Assembly (NCBI GenBank): GCA_905203305.1
Contig: CAJKVH010000015.1
Location: 1 to 23,537, forward strand
Direction: 5' to 3'
DNA from: an uncultured Eubacteriales bacterium
Lineage (GTDB): Bacteria > Bacillota > Clostridia > TANB77 > CAG-508
Length of the DNA stretch: 23,537 nt
Every line of letters begins with the position of its first letter. Within the stretch, counting starts at the first letter, position 1. The notes beneath the pieces were generated by a model. The model did not search any database. It saw only the letters and a program-made list of their open reading frames with translations, and was not told the origin of the DNA. The position numbers and the translations under genes are program-made. Of the stretch, positions 15,539-22,674 are shown one piece after another.

Positions 15539-16370
15539 AACTCGTTCTATTTAATATAGGTGTTCCAACTAAGAAATTTTCCATATTATTTATTCTACCA
15601 AAATAAATAGAATAAATTCCCATAAGAAAATTAAATACACTTATATTGTTTTTAGTACAAAAATCCTTTATTTTGGATATCAATATATTATCAAAAATAT
15701 ATTCAATTCTATTTGCCTTAAAATCATTTACTTTATTATTTTGATTTATAGATGGAACTGATGCAACTTCAGGAAGAGGCAAAAGATTCTCATTCCAATA
15801 AGCCTTATCCTTTTCAAATTTAGGACTATTTATATAATCTTTTTCAAAATTAATATAGTCAATATATGAATAATTTTTTTTAGGAATAATTTCGTTTTTC
15901 AACAATTTAGAATAAATTTCGACAATCTCAGTGCCAACAAAAGACAAGGTGGCAGCATCAGAAATAATATGGTGAACATTTACAATAAATCCACCAAAAC
16001 CAGAAGATAATTTAAACAATTTAAAATCAAATACACGTGAATCAAAAAGATTAAACTTAATTGCAACAATCTTTTTTGCAAAAATTTCAATTTCATTTTC
16101 CTCTTTTATATCTAATCTTTCAAAATTAATTTCTTCATCATTAGTAAAATATTGTAGCAAATTTGCTCCATTTTGATGAAATCTTAATTTAAAGCTATCA
16201 TTATTTTCAACAAATACATTAATAGCTTTATTTAGAATATTCAAATCAACATCTTGTTTTATAAGTACACTCCCGCAGATATTATTAATAGAAGTGTTTT
16301 CAAAGTATTGTTCTGTAAGCCAAATACTTTTTTGTGGAGCAGTTAATTCATACATTTTATTTTGTTCCAT
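15504..16370 (-). CDS. NRPS condensation domain, N-terminal part, ending at a frame break
   Basis: From the ATG at 16370 this frame codes 288 residues. An ATG at 16388 is also open, but GGGTGA at 16375-16380 is correctly spaced only for the later start, and the protein then opens with the usual YELTAPQKSIWLTEQ of condensation domains. The catalytic motif reads VNVHHIISDAAT (HHxxxDA; both histidines and the aspartate are kept, the final glycine is alanine). The frame runs well through VGTPILNRTSFAQKHT, a conserved core segment, then turns into SRYVY and a TAG stop. The expected continuation, GMFIST, is found at once in the next frame. A full condensation domain is about 450 residues, so this one is cut in the middle by a single-base offset. 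It is the first domain of the assembly line, so it may add an acyl group or accept a donor from elsewhere. Confidence 0.88.
   Translation of the reverse strand: MEQNKMYELTAPQKSIWLTEQYFENTSINNICGSVLIKQDVDLNILNKAINVFVENNDSFKLRFHQNGANLLQYFTNDEEINFERLDIKEENEIEIFAKKIVAIKFNLFDSRVFDFKLFKLSSGFGGFIVNVHHIISDAATLSFVGTEIVEIYSKLLKNEIIPKKNYSYIDYINFEKDYINSPKFEKDKAYWNENLLPLPEVASVPSINQNNKVNDFKANRIEYIFDNILISKIKDFCTKNNISVFNFLMGIYSIYFGRINNMENFLVGTPILNRTSFAQKHTSRYVY
15509..15530 (-). repeat. 8-bp inverted repeat around the frame-break site
   Basis: AAACATAC (15509-15516) and GTATGTTT (15523-15530) are perfect inverted copies around a 6-nt loop, and the offset base lies in or next to that loop. A hairpin here could provoke replication slippage or a polymerase/sequencing error, or could matter to the ribosome. 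Confidence 0.6.
15516..15524 (-). other. Frame-break site in the NRPS gene (+1 offset at a CGG codon)
   Basis: On the minus strand the codons read ACT TCT CGG in the upstream frame. Skipping one base, either after TCT (giving H-T-S-G-M-F) or after ACT (giving H-T-L-G-M-F), restores a normal condensation-domain sequence. CGG is an unusual codon here, where nearly all arginines are AGA. The site can be a sequencing or assembly error, a true inactivating mutation, or programmed +1 frameshifting; the sequence cannot decide between them. Confidence 0.75.
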
Positions 16371-16399
16371 TTCATCACCCATTTTCATAAATTACTCAA

Positions 16400-16428
16400 A
16401 TTATATATTAAAAAAAAAACAAATGCAA
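16400..16428 (-). promoter_or_regulatory. Promoter for the NRPS-kinase operon
   Basis: On the minus strand: TTGCAT (16423-16428), 17-nt T-rich spacer, perfect TATAAT (16400-16405). It lies 29 nt before the chosen start at 16370. The same TTGCAT/T-tract/-10 design recurs before the FHA-ABC gene. Confidence 0.65.
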
Positions 16429-16528
16429 CATTTTTAGTCGAAAATATAGCTTTTTTGAAGAGAGATAAAAAGAACAAAAATGTTTATAAAAAATAAAGAT
16501 GAACATAATAAAATAGAGAGGAAAAATT

Positions 16529-17644
16529 ATGAAAAAAAATAAAAAAGAAAAAACAATAATAATGGTATTTGCAATAATTTTAATTGTAATTACAATTTAT
16601 AATATATATGTTATGTATAAAAATATAGAAATTTCAACCGAATATGAAACTAAAAAGACTTCACTTTCCACAAACTATGAAGAAAATGTGGATAACTATA
16701 CTAAAAAAGAAGATAGTATAGAAGAAATGTTAGAAAAAACAACCAAAAGTGTTGTAGGAATATCAAAACTTATAAATACAGGAGGATCAATTCTAAATAA
16801 TATATCAAGTGATGAATTAGGATTAGGAACAGGGATAATAGTTGGAAGTAATGGATATATTTTAAGTAATAGTCATGTAACAGGAGAAAAATATAGTAAT
16901 TGCTATATAACAATAGACGAAAATAATTATAAAGGAACAGTTGTATGGAGTGATTTAAATTTAGATTTATCGATTGTGAAAATACAAGCAGAAAACTTAA
17001 ATTATATAGAAATAGGAGACTCTGAAAATATTAAAGTAGGAAATAAAGTATTTGCAATAGGAAATCCAATAGGATATGAATTTAGAAAAACAGTAACATC
17101 AGGGATTATAAGTGCCGTAAATAGAACAATAAAAATAGATGAAAATGACAACACAAGTTATATATCAGATCTAATTCAAACAGATGCAACAATAAACCCA
17201 GGAAATAGTGGTGGACCACTAATAAATGAAGAAGGAAAAGTAATAGGAATAAATACAGTAAAAATAACATCAGCAGAGGGGATAGGTTTTGCTGTACCAA
17301 TAAATGTAGTAAAACCAGTAATAGAAGAATTTAGCAAAACGGGAACATTTGAAGAAGCAACACTTGGTATATATGCTTATGATTCAGAAGTTGCAGAATA
17401 CTTGAACCTAAAAAATAAAAGAAATAGTGGTATATATGTATCAAAAATCATAGCAAATGGTCCAGCATCAAACACAGAACTAAAAGAAGGAGACTTAATT
17501 ACAACTATTGATGGAAAAAAATTAAACACAATAAATAATTTAAAAGAATATATATACACGAAAAAACCAGGAAATAATGTGTCATTAGAAGTGGTAAGAG
17601 GAGAAAATAGAAAAGAAATTAACATAAATTTAGGAAAAAAATGA
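16529..17644 (+). CDS. HtrA/DegP-like membrane-anchored serine protease with PDZ domain
   Basis: This 371-residue protein starts at an ATG behind GAGAGG. The basic start and one membrane helix at about 9-29 anchor it with the protease outside. A short, charged linker (30-70) leads into a trypsin-like domain. The catalytic triad is visible: H116 in LSNSHVTGE, D146 in NLDLSIVK and S227 in NPGNSGGP. Oxyanion-loop elements (IGNPIG, VTSGIISA) are normal. A C-terminal PDZ domain occupies about 275-370 (GIYVSKIIANGPASNTELKEGDLITTI). HtrA proteases handle misfolded or secreted proteins at the cell envelope. The gene is divergent from the NRPS operon; a weak CATAAT at 16504-16509 may be its -10. Downstream are two exported proteins, which are plausible clients or neighbours in envelope function. 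Confidence 0.93.
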   Translation: MKKNKKEKTIIMVFAIILIVITIYNIYVMYKNIEISTEYETKKTSLSTNYEENVDNYTKKEDSIEEMLEKTTKSVVGISKLINTGGSILNNISSDELGLGTGIIVGSNGYILSNSHVTGEKYSNCYITIDENNYKGTVVWSDLNLDLSIVKIQAENLNYIEIGDSENIKVGNKVFAIGNPIGYEFRKTVTSGIISAVNRTIKIDENDNTSYISDLIQTDATINPGNSGGPLINEEGKVIGINTVKITSAEGIGFAVPINVVKPVIEEFSKTGTFEEATLGIYAYDSEVAEYLNLKNKRNSGIYVSKIIANGPASNTELKEGDLITTIDGKKLNTINNLKEYIYTKKPGNNVSLEVVRGENRKEININLGKK

Positions 17645-17654
17645 AAAAGTTTCT

Positions 17655-17683
17655 TTGACAAAAAAATTCCATTATGCTACAAT
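17655..17683 (+). promoter_or_regulatory. Strong sigma-A promoter for the secreted hydrolase/LPSTG operon
   Basis: A perfect TTGACA at 17655-17660, 17-nt spacer, TACAAT at 17678-17683, with TGC just before it (extended -10). It begins 10 nt after the protease stop and supports the later start codon (17736) for the hydrolase, because an upstream ATG at 17655 would lie inside the promoter. Confidence 0.8.
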
Positions 17684-17735
17684 AAAAAAGTATAAAAATG
17701 TAGAAAAAATTCAAAAGAAGAAAGGGGAATTATTT

Positions 17736-19202
17736 ATGAAAAAGAACTTTTTCAAAACATTACAAATAGTATTAGTAATGTCAATTGTGGTATTAACAAT
17801 TATGATACCAGTAACATCAAATGCTTCATTTAGCTTTTGGTCATTTATAAACAAACAAAATACAACACTTGCAATAAATAAAAAATATACATCAATGAGT
17901 AACTATTCAGGATTTTTAAATGAATTCAATGGATACATAAACAATGATTTAGACAAAAATTCAAGTGTAGAAGATCTAAAAATCAATATTATTGATAAAA
18001 CAACAGAATTACAAAAAAAATATGGAAATTCATCTTCAGTGTCATCTGTTTCAAACAAAATACTTAATCAAACAATGACATCAAAAGCAACAAATTCTGG
18101 AGATTTACTAAAAACAATAATGTCAACAATATTAGGAGGATTAAAAAACAATAATTCAGCATTAAAAAGTTTAGAACCAAATGTAGTAGCAACAAATGTA
18201 GCTACAACGGCAGGAAACAGATCAGGAGAAAAATACAAAGTAAACCTAAGTGGAAATATTTATTATGCAGATTTAGATGAAAACGGAAAACCAACATCAA
18301 ACAAATGGGTTGTATTAGTACATGGATTTATGATGAATGGACAAGCAATGGCAGACTCAGTAGGGCAAATGTATTTAGAGCAAGGATTTAACATCCTAGC
18401 ACCAGATCTAAGAGGATTTGGAAAAAGCGAAGGAAGCGTTGCAATGGGATATTTAGAGAGCTTAGATGTATGGGACTGGTTAACATACTTAAATACAAGC
18501 TATCCAAATAATTGTGACGAAATAATAGTACACGGAGTATCACTAGGAGGAGCTACAACAGTATTTTTATCAGGACTTGAAGTAGACGGACAAACAATAA
18601 AAGACAAACATGTAATAGGATTAGTAGAAGATTGTGGATATACATCAATGACAGGAATTGTAAAAGACATGTTAGCTTCAAATAACAATAATACAAGTTT
18701 AACAGCAAAAGAATTAGGAATATCTGAAAAAACAGACTTATCAGGAATAACAAGTACAGTTGCAGATTCAGTTATAAAAAAATTGATAATTGATGTAGTA
18801 GATGTAGGATTAACAGAATCAAATTTTGATGAACTACAAAGTTCAGTAAATAGCTTAAAAAGAAGTTCATTACCATTATTAATAGTACATGGAACAAAAG
18901 ATACAACAGTACCATTTAAAAACAGTACAGAAATATATAATACAGCGATATCAAATGCAAAAATACCTTACGTACAAAGATTTGAAGCAGAAGGGGAACC
19001 ACATGCATTTGTAATCTTAGGAAACAAAGAAAATGTATATAGGGGCCACGTAAAGAACTTTATTGTACAAGCAGAAAAAAATAAACAAGGTGAAACAATA
19101 GACAAAGAATCAGATTATAAAGAAGAAAAAGAACAAAAAACATCAATGATAAACACACTTGTAAGAGCATTAAAATTAATAAAAAATATGTTTAGCTTCT
19201 AA
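17736..19202 (+). CDS. Secreted alpha/beta hydrolase
   Basis: This is a 488-residue protein from the ATG at 17736, which follows AAAGGGG. The same frame is open 27 codons further up, but that part overlaps the promoter. The N-terminus is a signal peptide (basic KKNFFK, hydrophobic 10-25, SNA cleavage site near 30). Residues 31-160 are a low-complexity, S/N-rich helical spacer. The hydrolase core starts near 185: VVLVHGFMMNG, then LAPDLRGFGKSEG. The nucleophile elbow is HGVSLGG with S269, the acid D389 in HGTKDTTVP, and the base H423 in EGEPHAFV. This is the pattern of Abhydrolase/BAAT-type esterases of Firmicutes; the substrate is unknown. The tail is charged (K/E-rich). The next gene, 29 nt downstream and in the same orientation, encodes a cell-wall-anchored protein, so the pair is probably one operon. 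Confidence 0.88.
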   Translation: MKKNFFKTLQIVLVMSIVVLTIMIPVTSNASFSFWSFINKQNTTLAINKKYTSMSNYSGFLNEFNGYINNDLDKNSSVEDLKINIIDKTTELQKKYGNSSSVSSVSNKILNQTMTSKATNSGDLLKTIMSTILGGLKNNNSALKSLEPNVVATNVATTAGNRSGEKYKVNLSGNIYYADLDENGKPTSNKWVVLVHGFMMNGQAMADSVGQMYLEQGFNILAPDLRGFGKSEGSVAMGYLESLDVWDWLTYLNTSYPNNCDEIIVHGVSLGGATTVFLSGLEVDGQTIKDKHVIGLVEDCGYTSMTGIVKDMLASNNNNTSLTAKELGISEKTDLSGITSTVADSVIKKLIIDVVDVGLTESNFDELQSSVNSLKRSSLPLLIVHGTKDTTVPFKNSTEIYNTAISNAKIPYVQRFEAEGEPHAFVILGNKENVYRGHVKNFIVQAEKNKQGETIDKESDYKEEKEQKTSMINTLVRALKLIKNMFSF

Positions 19203-19231
19203 GACAAATGAAAATAAGAAAGGAAGATATA

Positions 19232-19918
19232 ATGAATAGAACAGTTAAAAATATATGTATATCAATAATATTATTTGTATTAGCATTAGTAGTTCTAATA
19301 AATCCAGTACAAGCTGCTACATCAATGAGTGATAAACAAGAACTAGTAAATATGTTAAACCAATACAAAAATGATTTAGGTGATTTAAATCAATTAAAAA
19401 CAGTAGTTGATAAAATGTATTCAGATTTAAATTCAGCGACAACAGTAGATGACACTTTAAAACAAACATTAAAAAATGATATAAATATGTTAGACAATGT
19501 AACAGGAATAAATCCATTAATATTAACAGTTTTAAAGTCAGAACTAAATTCACAAGTTGATGAATTGTCAAATGACAACTTAAGCGAATTAAAAGAAGAA
19601 TTACAAACAATAAAAGATTGGGTAGATGAGCAAGTAGGAGATAATGGAAATTCTGGAAATACAACAAATAATACATCTGGAAATACTACAGGAGGAACAA
19701 CAAATAACAATACAATAATAGATAAATCAAACAGTCAAGTAAAAAATAACACATCAACAATAAAAAGCAATACAACATCAATTGCTGGAAATCAAAACAA
19801 AGCATTCATGTTACCAAGTACAGGTACAGGAAAAACAATAGGATTAGTTTTAGTAATATTAGCAATTGTAACTGTAGGATCAATAGTAAAATATAGAAAT
19901 TTAAGAGACATAAAATAA
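19232..19918 (+). CDS. LPSTG-anchored surface protein with coiled-coil stalk
   Basis: This is a 228-residue protein from the ATG at 19232; AAAGGAAG sits 5-7 nt upstream, which favours this over the in-frame ATG at 19208. A signal peptide covers about 1-29 (cleavage after NPVQA). Residues 30-135 are helical and rich in D, N, L and K, with heptad-like spacing. A low-complexity linker rich in N, T and G follows (about 140-190). The C-terminus is a classical sorting signal: LPSTG at 194-198, hydrophobic segment 202-220, and a basic tail KYRNLRDIK. A sortase should attach it to peptidoglycan; no sortase gene lies in the window. It shares the promoter of the secreted hydrolase. The domain at 30-135 is not recognised; adhesion or scaffolding are guesses only. 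Confidence 0.82.
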   Translation: MNRTVKNICISIILFVLALVVLINPVQAATSMSDKQELVNMLNQYKNDLGDLNQLKTVVDKMYSDLNSATTVDDTLKQTLKNDINMLDNVTGINPLILTVLKSELNSQVDELSNDNLSELKEELQTIKDWVDEQVGDNGNSGNTTNNTSGNTTGGTTNNNTIIDKSNSQVKNNTSTIKSNTTSIAGNQNKAFMLPSTGTGKTIGLVLVILAIVTVGSIVKYRNLRDIK

Positions 19919-19920
19919 GA

Positions 19921-19951
19921 AAAATACTTCACCTTTAAAGTGAAGTATTTT
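19921..19951. terminator. Bidirectional intrinsic terminator
   Basis: Perfect 12-bp stem AAAATACTTCAC / GTGAAGTATTTT around CTTTAAA (19933-19939), followed by more T. It lies between the convergent LPSTG-protein and FHA-ABC genes. Confidence 0.92.
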
Positions 19952-19952
19952 T

Positions 19953-22313
19953 TTACATATTTTTATCAACATTTTTTCTAAGTACAATATAACTAAGAAC
20001 CATAAGAACTAAAGTCATAAGTGAAATTATTAAAATAACATGTACAAAATGTTCGCTAGTAAATGCAAAATAATCCTCAGGATCAACTTTAAGTAAAGGA
20101 TTAATAGTTTGCACCATGTGTGTTAAGTCATTCAAATTTGCACTTGTACCTAAGCCTTCAACAGACCATCTACAAAGAACAAAATTAGAAATAAAATCAG
20201 CTACACCATCCAATTTAAATAACATACCAGAAAATAGTAGTTGAGGAACTAAAATTAAAGGTATAATCGACATAGCAAGGTTAGAATTTCTTACCAATGA
20301 AGATATAAATAATCCAAGTGCTGCGGCAGACAAAATTGATAAGAAGCATATAATTTGTATATCCCAGAACGATCCCAAAAGAATATTATTTTCAGAAGCT
20401 CCAACAATTTTTTGAAATACTCCAACCATAAGAGTAGCTTGTATAAAAGCTAAAAGTCCTTGCACAATAAATTTAGATAATAAATAGGTTGAGAGTTTTA
20501 AATCTGACATATGTTCTTTTTGCAAAATAACTTTTTCCTTACAAATTTCTTGTACAGAATTTAAAAGTCCAAGCCAAATAGATGCACATCCAAGAGAAAA
20601 TAGTACTGCTTTTGTATCATCATAGCTCTTATATAATTGATCATTAGTAACAGTTGTAAGAAGTAGACCAACAATAGGGGCTTGTGCAAACAATAAAAGT
20701 AACTGCATAAAATCATTAGATATTAATTTTATATATCTAATAATAAGAGTAATTAATTGTTTAATAAAAGACTTTCTTTTATGTGGTACTCTATTACCAA
20801 TAGGTTTAGGAATAGAATATTTATCAATAATTTCTTGTTCTTTTTCTCCATATAAATCGTGAAATTTCTCATGCCACTTATTTACATCTTCACTAAGAAG
20901 TGTATAAATATCGACAAAATCTGTAACCCCAAAAAAATCTAAAGCTTCTTTAGGCTTTCCATAAAAACAAAGTTTTCCGCCGGCACCAAAGAAAGCAACC
21001 TTATCGCATAAATGTAAATTCAAAGTATTATGAGTAACTAAAATAATAGTTTTCCCCATTCTAGACATTTTCTGTAAGGTCTGCATAACACTTCTTTCAG
21101 TATCAGGGTCAAGACCACTTGTAGGTTCATCTAAGAAAATAAGACTAGGATCAGCAATTAGTTCTGTTGCAATACTTGCTCTTTTCCTTTGACCACCACT
21201 TAATTGTCTAATATAAGAATTCTCAAATTCAGAAAGTTGAACAATATCTAAAACCTCTTGAATTTTCTTAGTCCTTTCAGCCTTTGTTGAATTATCAGGC
21301 ATTCTAAGCTTCGCAGTAAACTTTAACATATCATGTAAAGTTAAATTAGAATAAACAATATCTTCTTGAGGAACATAACCAATATTATATTTTAAATATT
21401 CATAATCCTCATGCAAATTTTCACCATTTAATAAAACTTTACCAGAGCTTGGAGAATTAACACCACTAATACACTTCATAAAAGTAGTTTTTCCAGCACC
21501 AGATCCACCAACAAAAGCCACAAATTCAGAAGGCTTAACCTCCATTGTAACATGAGATGAAATCTCTTTAGTTTTAAATTTTATTTTAACCCTTTTAACA
21601 ATATCAACAGCATCTAACTGTATTCCACGTTGGTATATTTGATAATATAAATGATTATTATGGAATATTATTTTTGAATTACCAATAAGGATAATATCAA
21701 AATCATTTAACTCTGCATTTTGAAGAGAAATCAACTGTCTACCATTTACAAAAGTACCATTTAAACTATTTTCATCTTTAATAGTAAAATGTTTTCTAGT
21801 ACTAGAAATAGAAGCATGTTTTTTTGCAACTCCATCAGAAGGAAGTACTAAATCACAACTATTGCTACTACCAATCGTATTAAGTCCAGGAGCAATAGGG
21901 TATGATTTCCATTCATCTAAATTCTCACCAATTGACATTATAAAAAGAATGCTATTTGATATATCAGTATCATCTGGATTTATAATTTTTATAAAACTAC
22001 CACCAGAAAGATAAAGATCATCAAAAGGTTTATTATCATTACCAACCATTTGAAATTTCTTACTAGTATTTACAGCTTGAATTCCAAAATCTGTTAATTC
22101 AAAATATCCTTGTTCTTTATCAATATTGTCAGATTTTATAACAATATCATTTTCCGCATCACTACCAAATGTAAATAAATTTCTTTTATATTCAGAAAGA
22201 TTAATGGTAGATGTAGTATCGCCATAAAAAACAGTTATATAATAGTTATCATTTGATTTTGCTTTCATTTTAAATCTTGCAAAATCATTGTATTCTTGAT
22301 TTTTCTTTTTCAT
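19953..22313 (-). CDS. FHA-FHA-ABC transporter fusion (ABCG-like half-transporter)
   Basis: This 786-residue protein starts at an ATG behind AAAAGGAG. A degenerate FHA-like domain at about 24-112 (FTFGSDAENDIVI) is followed by a good FHA domain at about 141-216 (NTIGSSNSCDLVL, KKHASI with H166, NSLNGTFVNG). The ABC ATPase comes next: Walker A GGSGAGKTT at 269-277, VPQEDI, signature LSGGQRKRAS, Walker B LIFLDEPTSGLDPD, and LVTHNT. The last 250 residues are an ABC2-type membrane domain with about six helices. The order ATPase then permease in one chain is the ABCG layout. FHA domains bind phosphothreonine, so transport may be gated by a Ser/Thr kinase, although none is encoded nearby. The substrate is unknown. 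The gene converges on the LPSTG surface-protein gene. Confidence 0.92.
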   Translation of the reverse strand: MKKKNQEYNDFARFKMKAKSNDNYYITVFYGDTTSTINLSEYKRNLFTFGSDAENDIVIKSDNIDKEQGYFELTDFGIQAVNTSKKFQMVGNDNKPFDDLYLSGGSFIKIINPDDTDISNSILFIMSIGENLDEWKSYPIAPGLNTIGSSNSCDLVLPSDGVAKKHASISSTRKHFTIKDENSLNGTFVNGRQLISLQNAELNDFDIILIGNSKIIFHNNHLYYQIYQRGIQLDAVDIVKRVKIKFKTKEISSHVTMEVKPSEFVAFVGGSGAGKTTFMKCISGVNSPSSGKVLLNGENLHEDYEYLKYNIGYVPQEDIVYSNLTLHDMLKFTAKLRMPDNSTKAERTKKIQEVLDIVQLSEFENSYIRQLSGGQRKRASIATELIADPSLIFLDEPTSGLDPDTERSVMQTLQKMSRMGKTIILVTHNTLNLHLCDKVAFFGAGGKLCFYGKPKEALDFFGVTDFVDIYTLLSEDVNKWHEKFHDLYGEKEQEIIDKYSIPKPIGNRVPHKRKSFIKQLITLIIRYIKLISNDFMQLLLLFAQAPIVGLLLTTVTNDQLYKSYDDTKAVLFSLGCASIWLGLLNSVQEICKEKVILQKEHMSDLKLSTYLLSKFIVQGLLAFIQATLMVGVFQKIVGASENNILLGSFWDIQIICFLSILSAAALGLFISSLVRNSNLAMSIIPLILVPQLLFSGMLFKLDGVADFISNFVLCRWSVEGLGTSANLNDLTHMVQTINPLLKVDPEDYFAFTSEHFVHVILIISLMTLVLMVLSYIVLRKNVDKNM

Positions 22314-22565
22314 AAGTAATCTCCTTTTAGGGTAATTTTATCATTTGTAAAAAAAAAATGCAATAAAAAAATAATTAAATAATAATTTGATTTGTCCGTA
22401 ATTTGATTAGATTTTGTAGAATATGTTGCATTCCAGGCTAATGATACTATCTCCTCAATTGATGCTTGTTCAGTTTTTTCTTTTGCTTCAGTAGCTCTAT
22501 TTAAAATTCCATTTTGACTGGTAAGCATTGATATACTAATTCTGAGATAAAATCAAAAGTAAATA
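22310..22565 (-). pseudogene. Decayed remnant of a type IV pilin-like gene
   Basis: The open part translates to LTSQNGILNRATEAKEKTEQ followed by SIEEIVSLAWNATYS. This matches the helix after the membrane segment in clostridial prepilin-type proteins, usually ...AGISI, L/M-L-T-x-x-N-G-I-L, x-x-A, x-x-A-K-E. Directly upstream, in the preceding bases, KYLLLILS-like and RISIS segments can be read in two different frames, so the hydrophobic N-terminus is present but frame-shifted and lacks its start and leader. The downstream part runs into A/T-rich sequence that also holds the promoter and Shine-Dalgarno of the FHA-ABC gene, and the frame stops in an ATGA overlapping that gene's start. I read it as a dead fragment. 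A short live peptide is unlikely because no Shine-Dalgarno precedes the internal ATG (22528). Confidence 0.6.
22335..22363 (-). promoter_or_regulatory. Promoter for the FHA-ABC gene
   Basis: On the minus strand: TTGCAT (22358-22363), 17-nt T-rich spacer, TAAAAT (22335-22340), ending 21 nt before the start codon at 22313. It sits inside the tail of the pilin-like remnant. Confidence 0.55.
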
Positions 22566-22616
22566 TTTATAGAATAAATAATCAAATTTATTTTTGAGTT
22601 ATATCAACTATAAGAT

Positions 22617-22669
22617 CATTCCTAAAACTACTATAAAATATTATATTATAAATAAAGAAAGTAGGAATG
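22617..22669 (+). promoter_or_regulatory. Inverted repeat overlapping the leader of the XRE regulator
   Basis: CATTCCTA (22617-22624) and TAGGAATG (22662-22669) are perfect inverted copies 37 nt apart. The right copy contains the AGGA Shine-Dalgarno of the XRE gene. It could be a pair of operator half-sites for self-repression, or could fold to hide the ribosome site. The intervening sequence is very AT-rich with several possible -10 boxes, and I could not choose one. Confidence 0.4.
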
Positions 22670-22674
22670 TGAAT

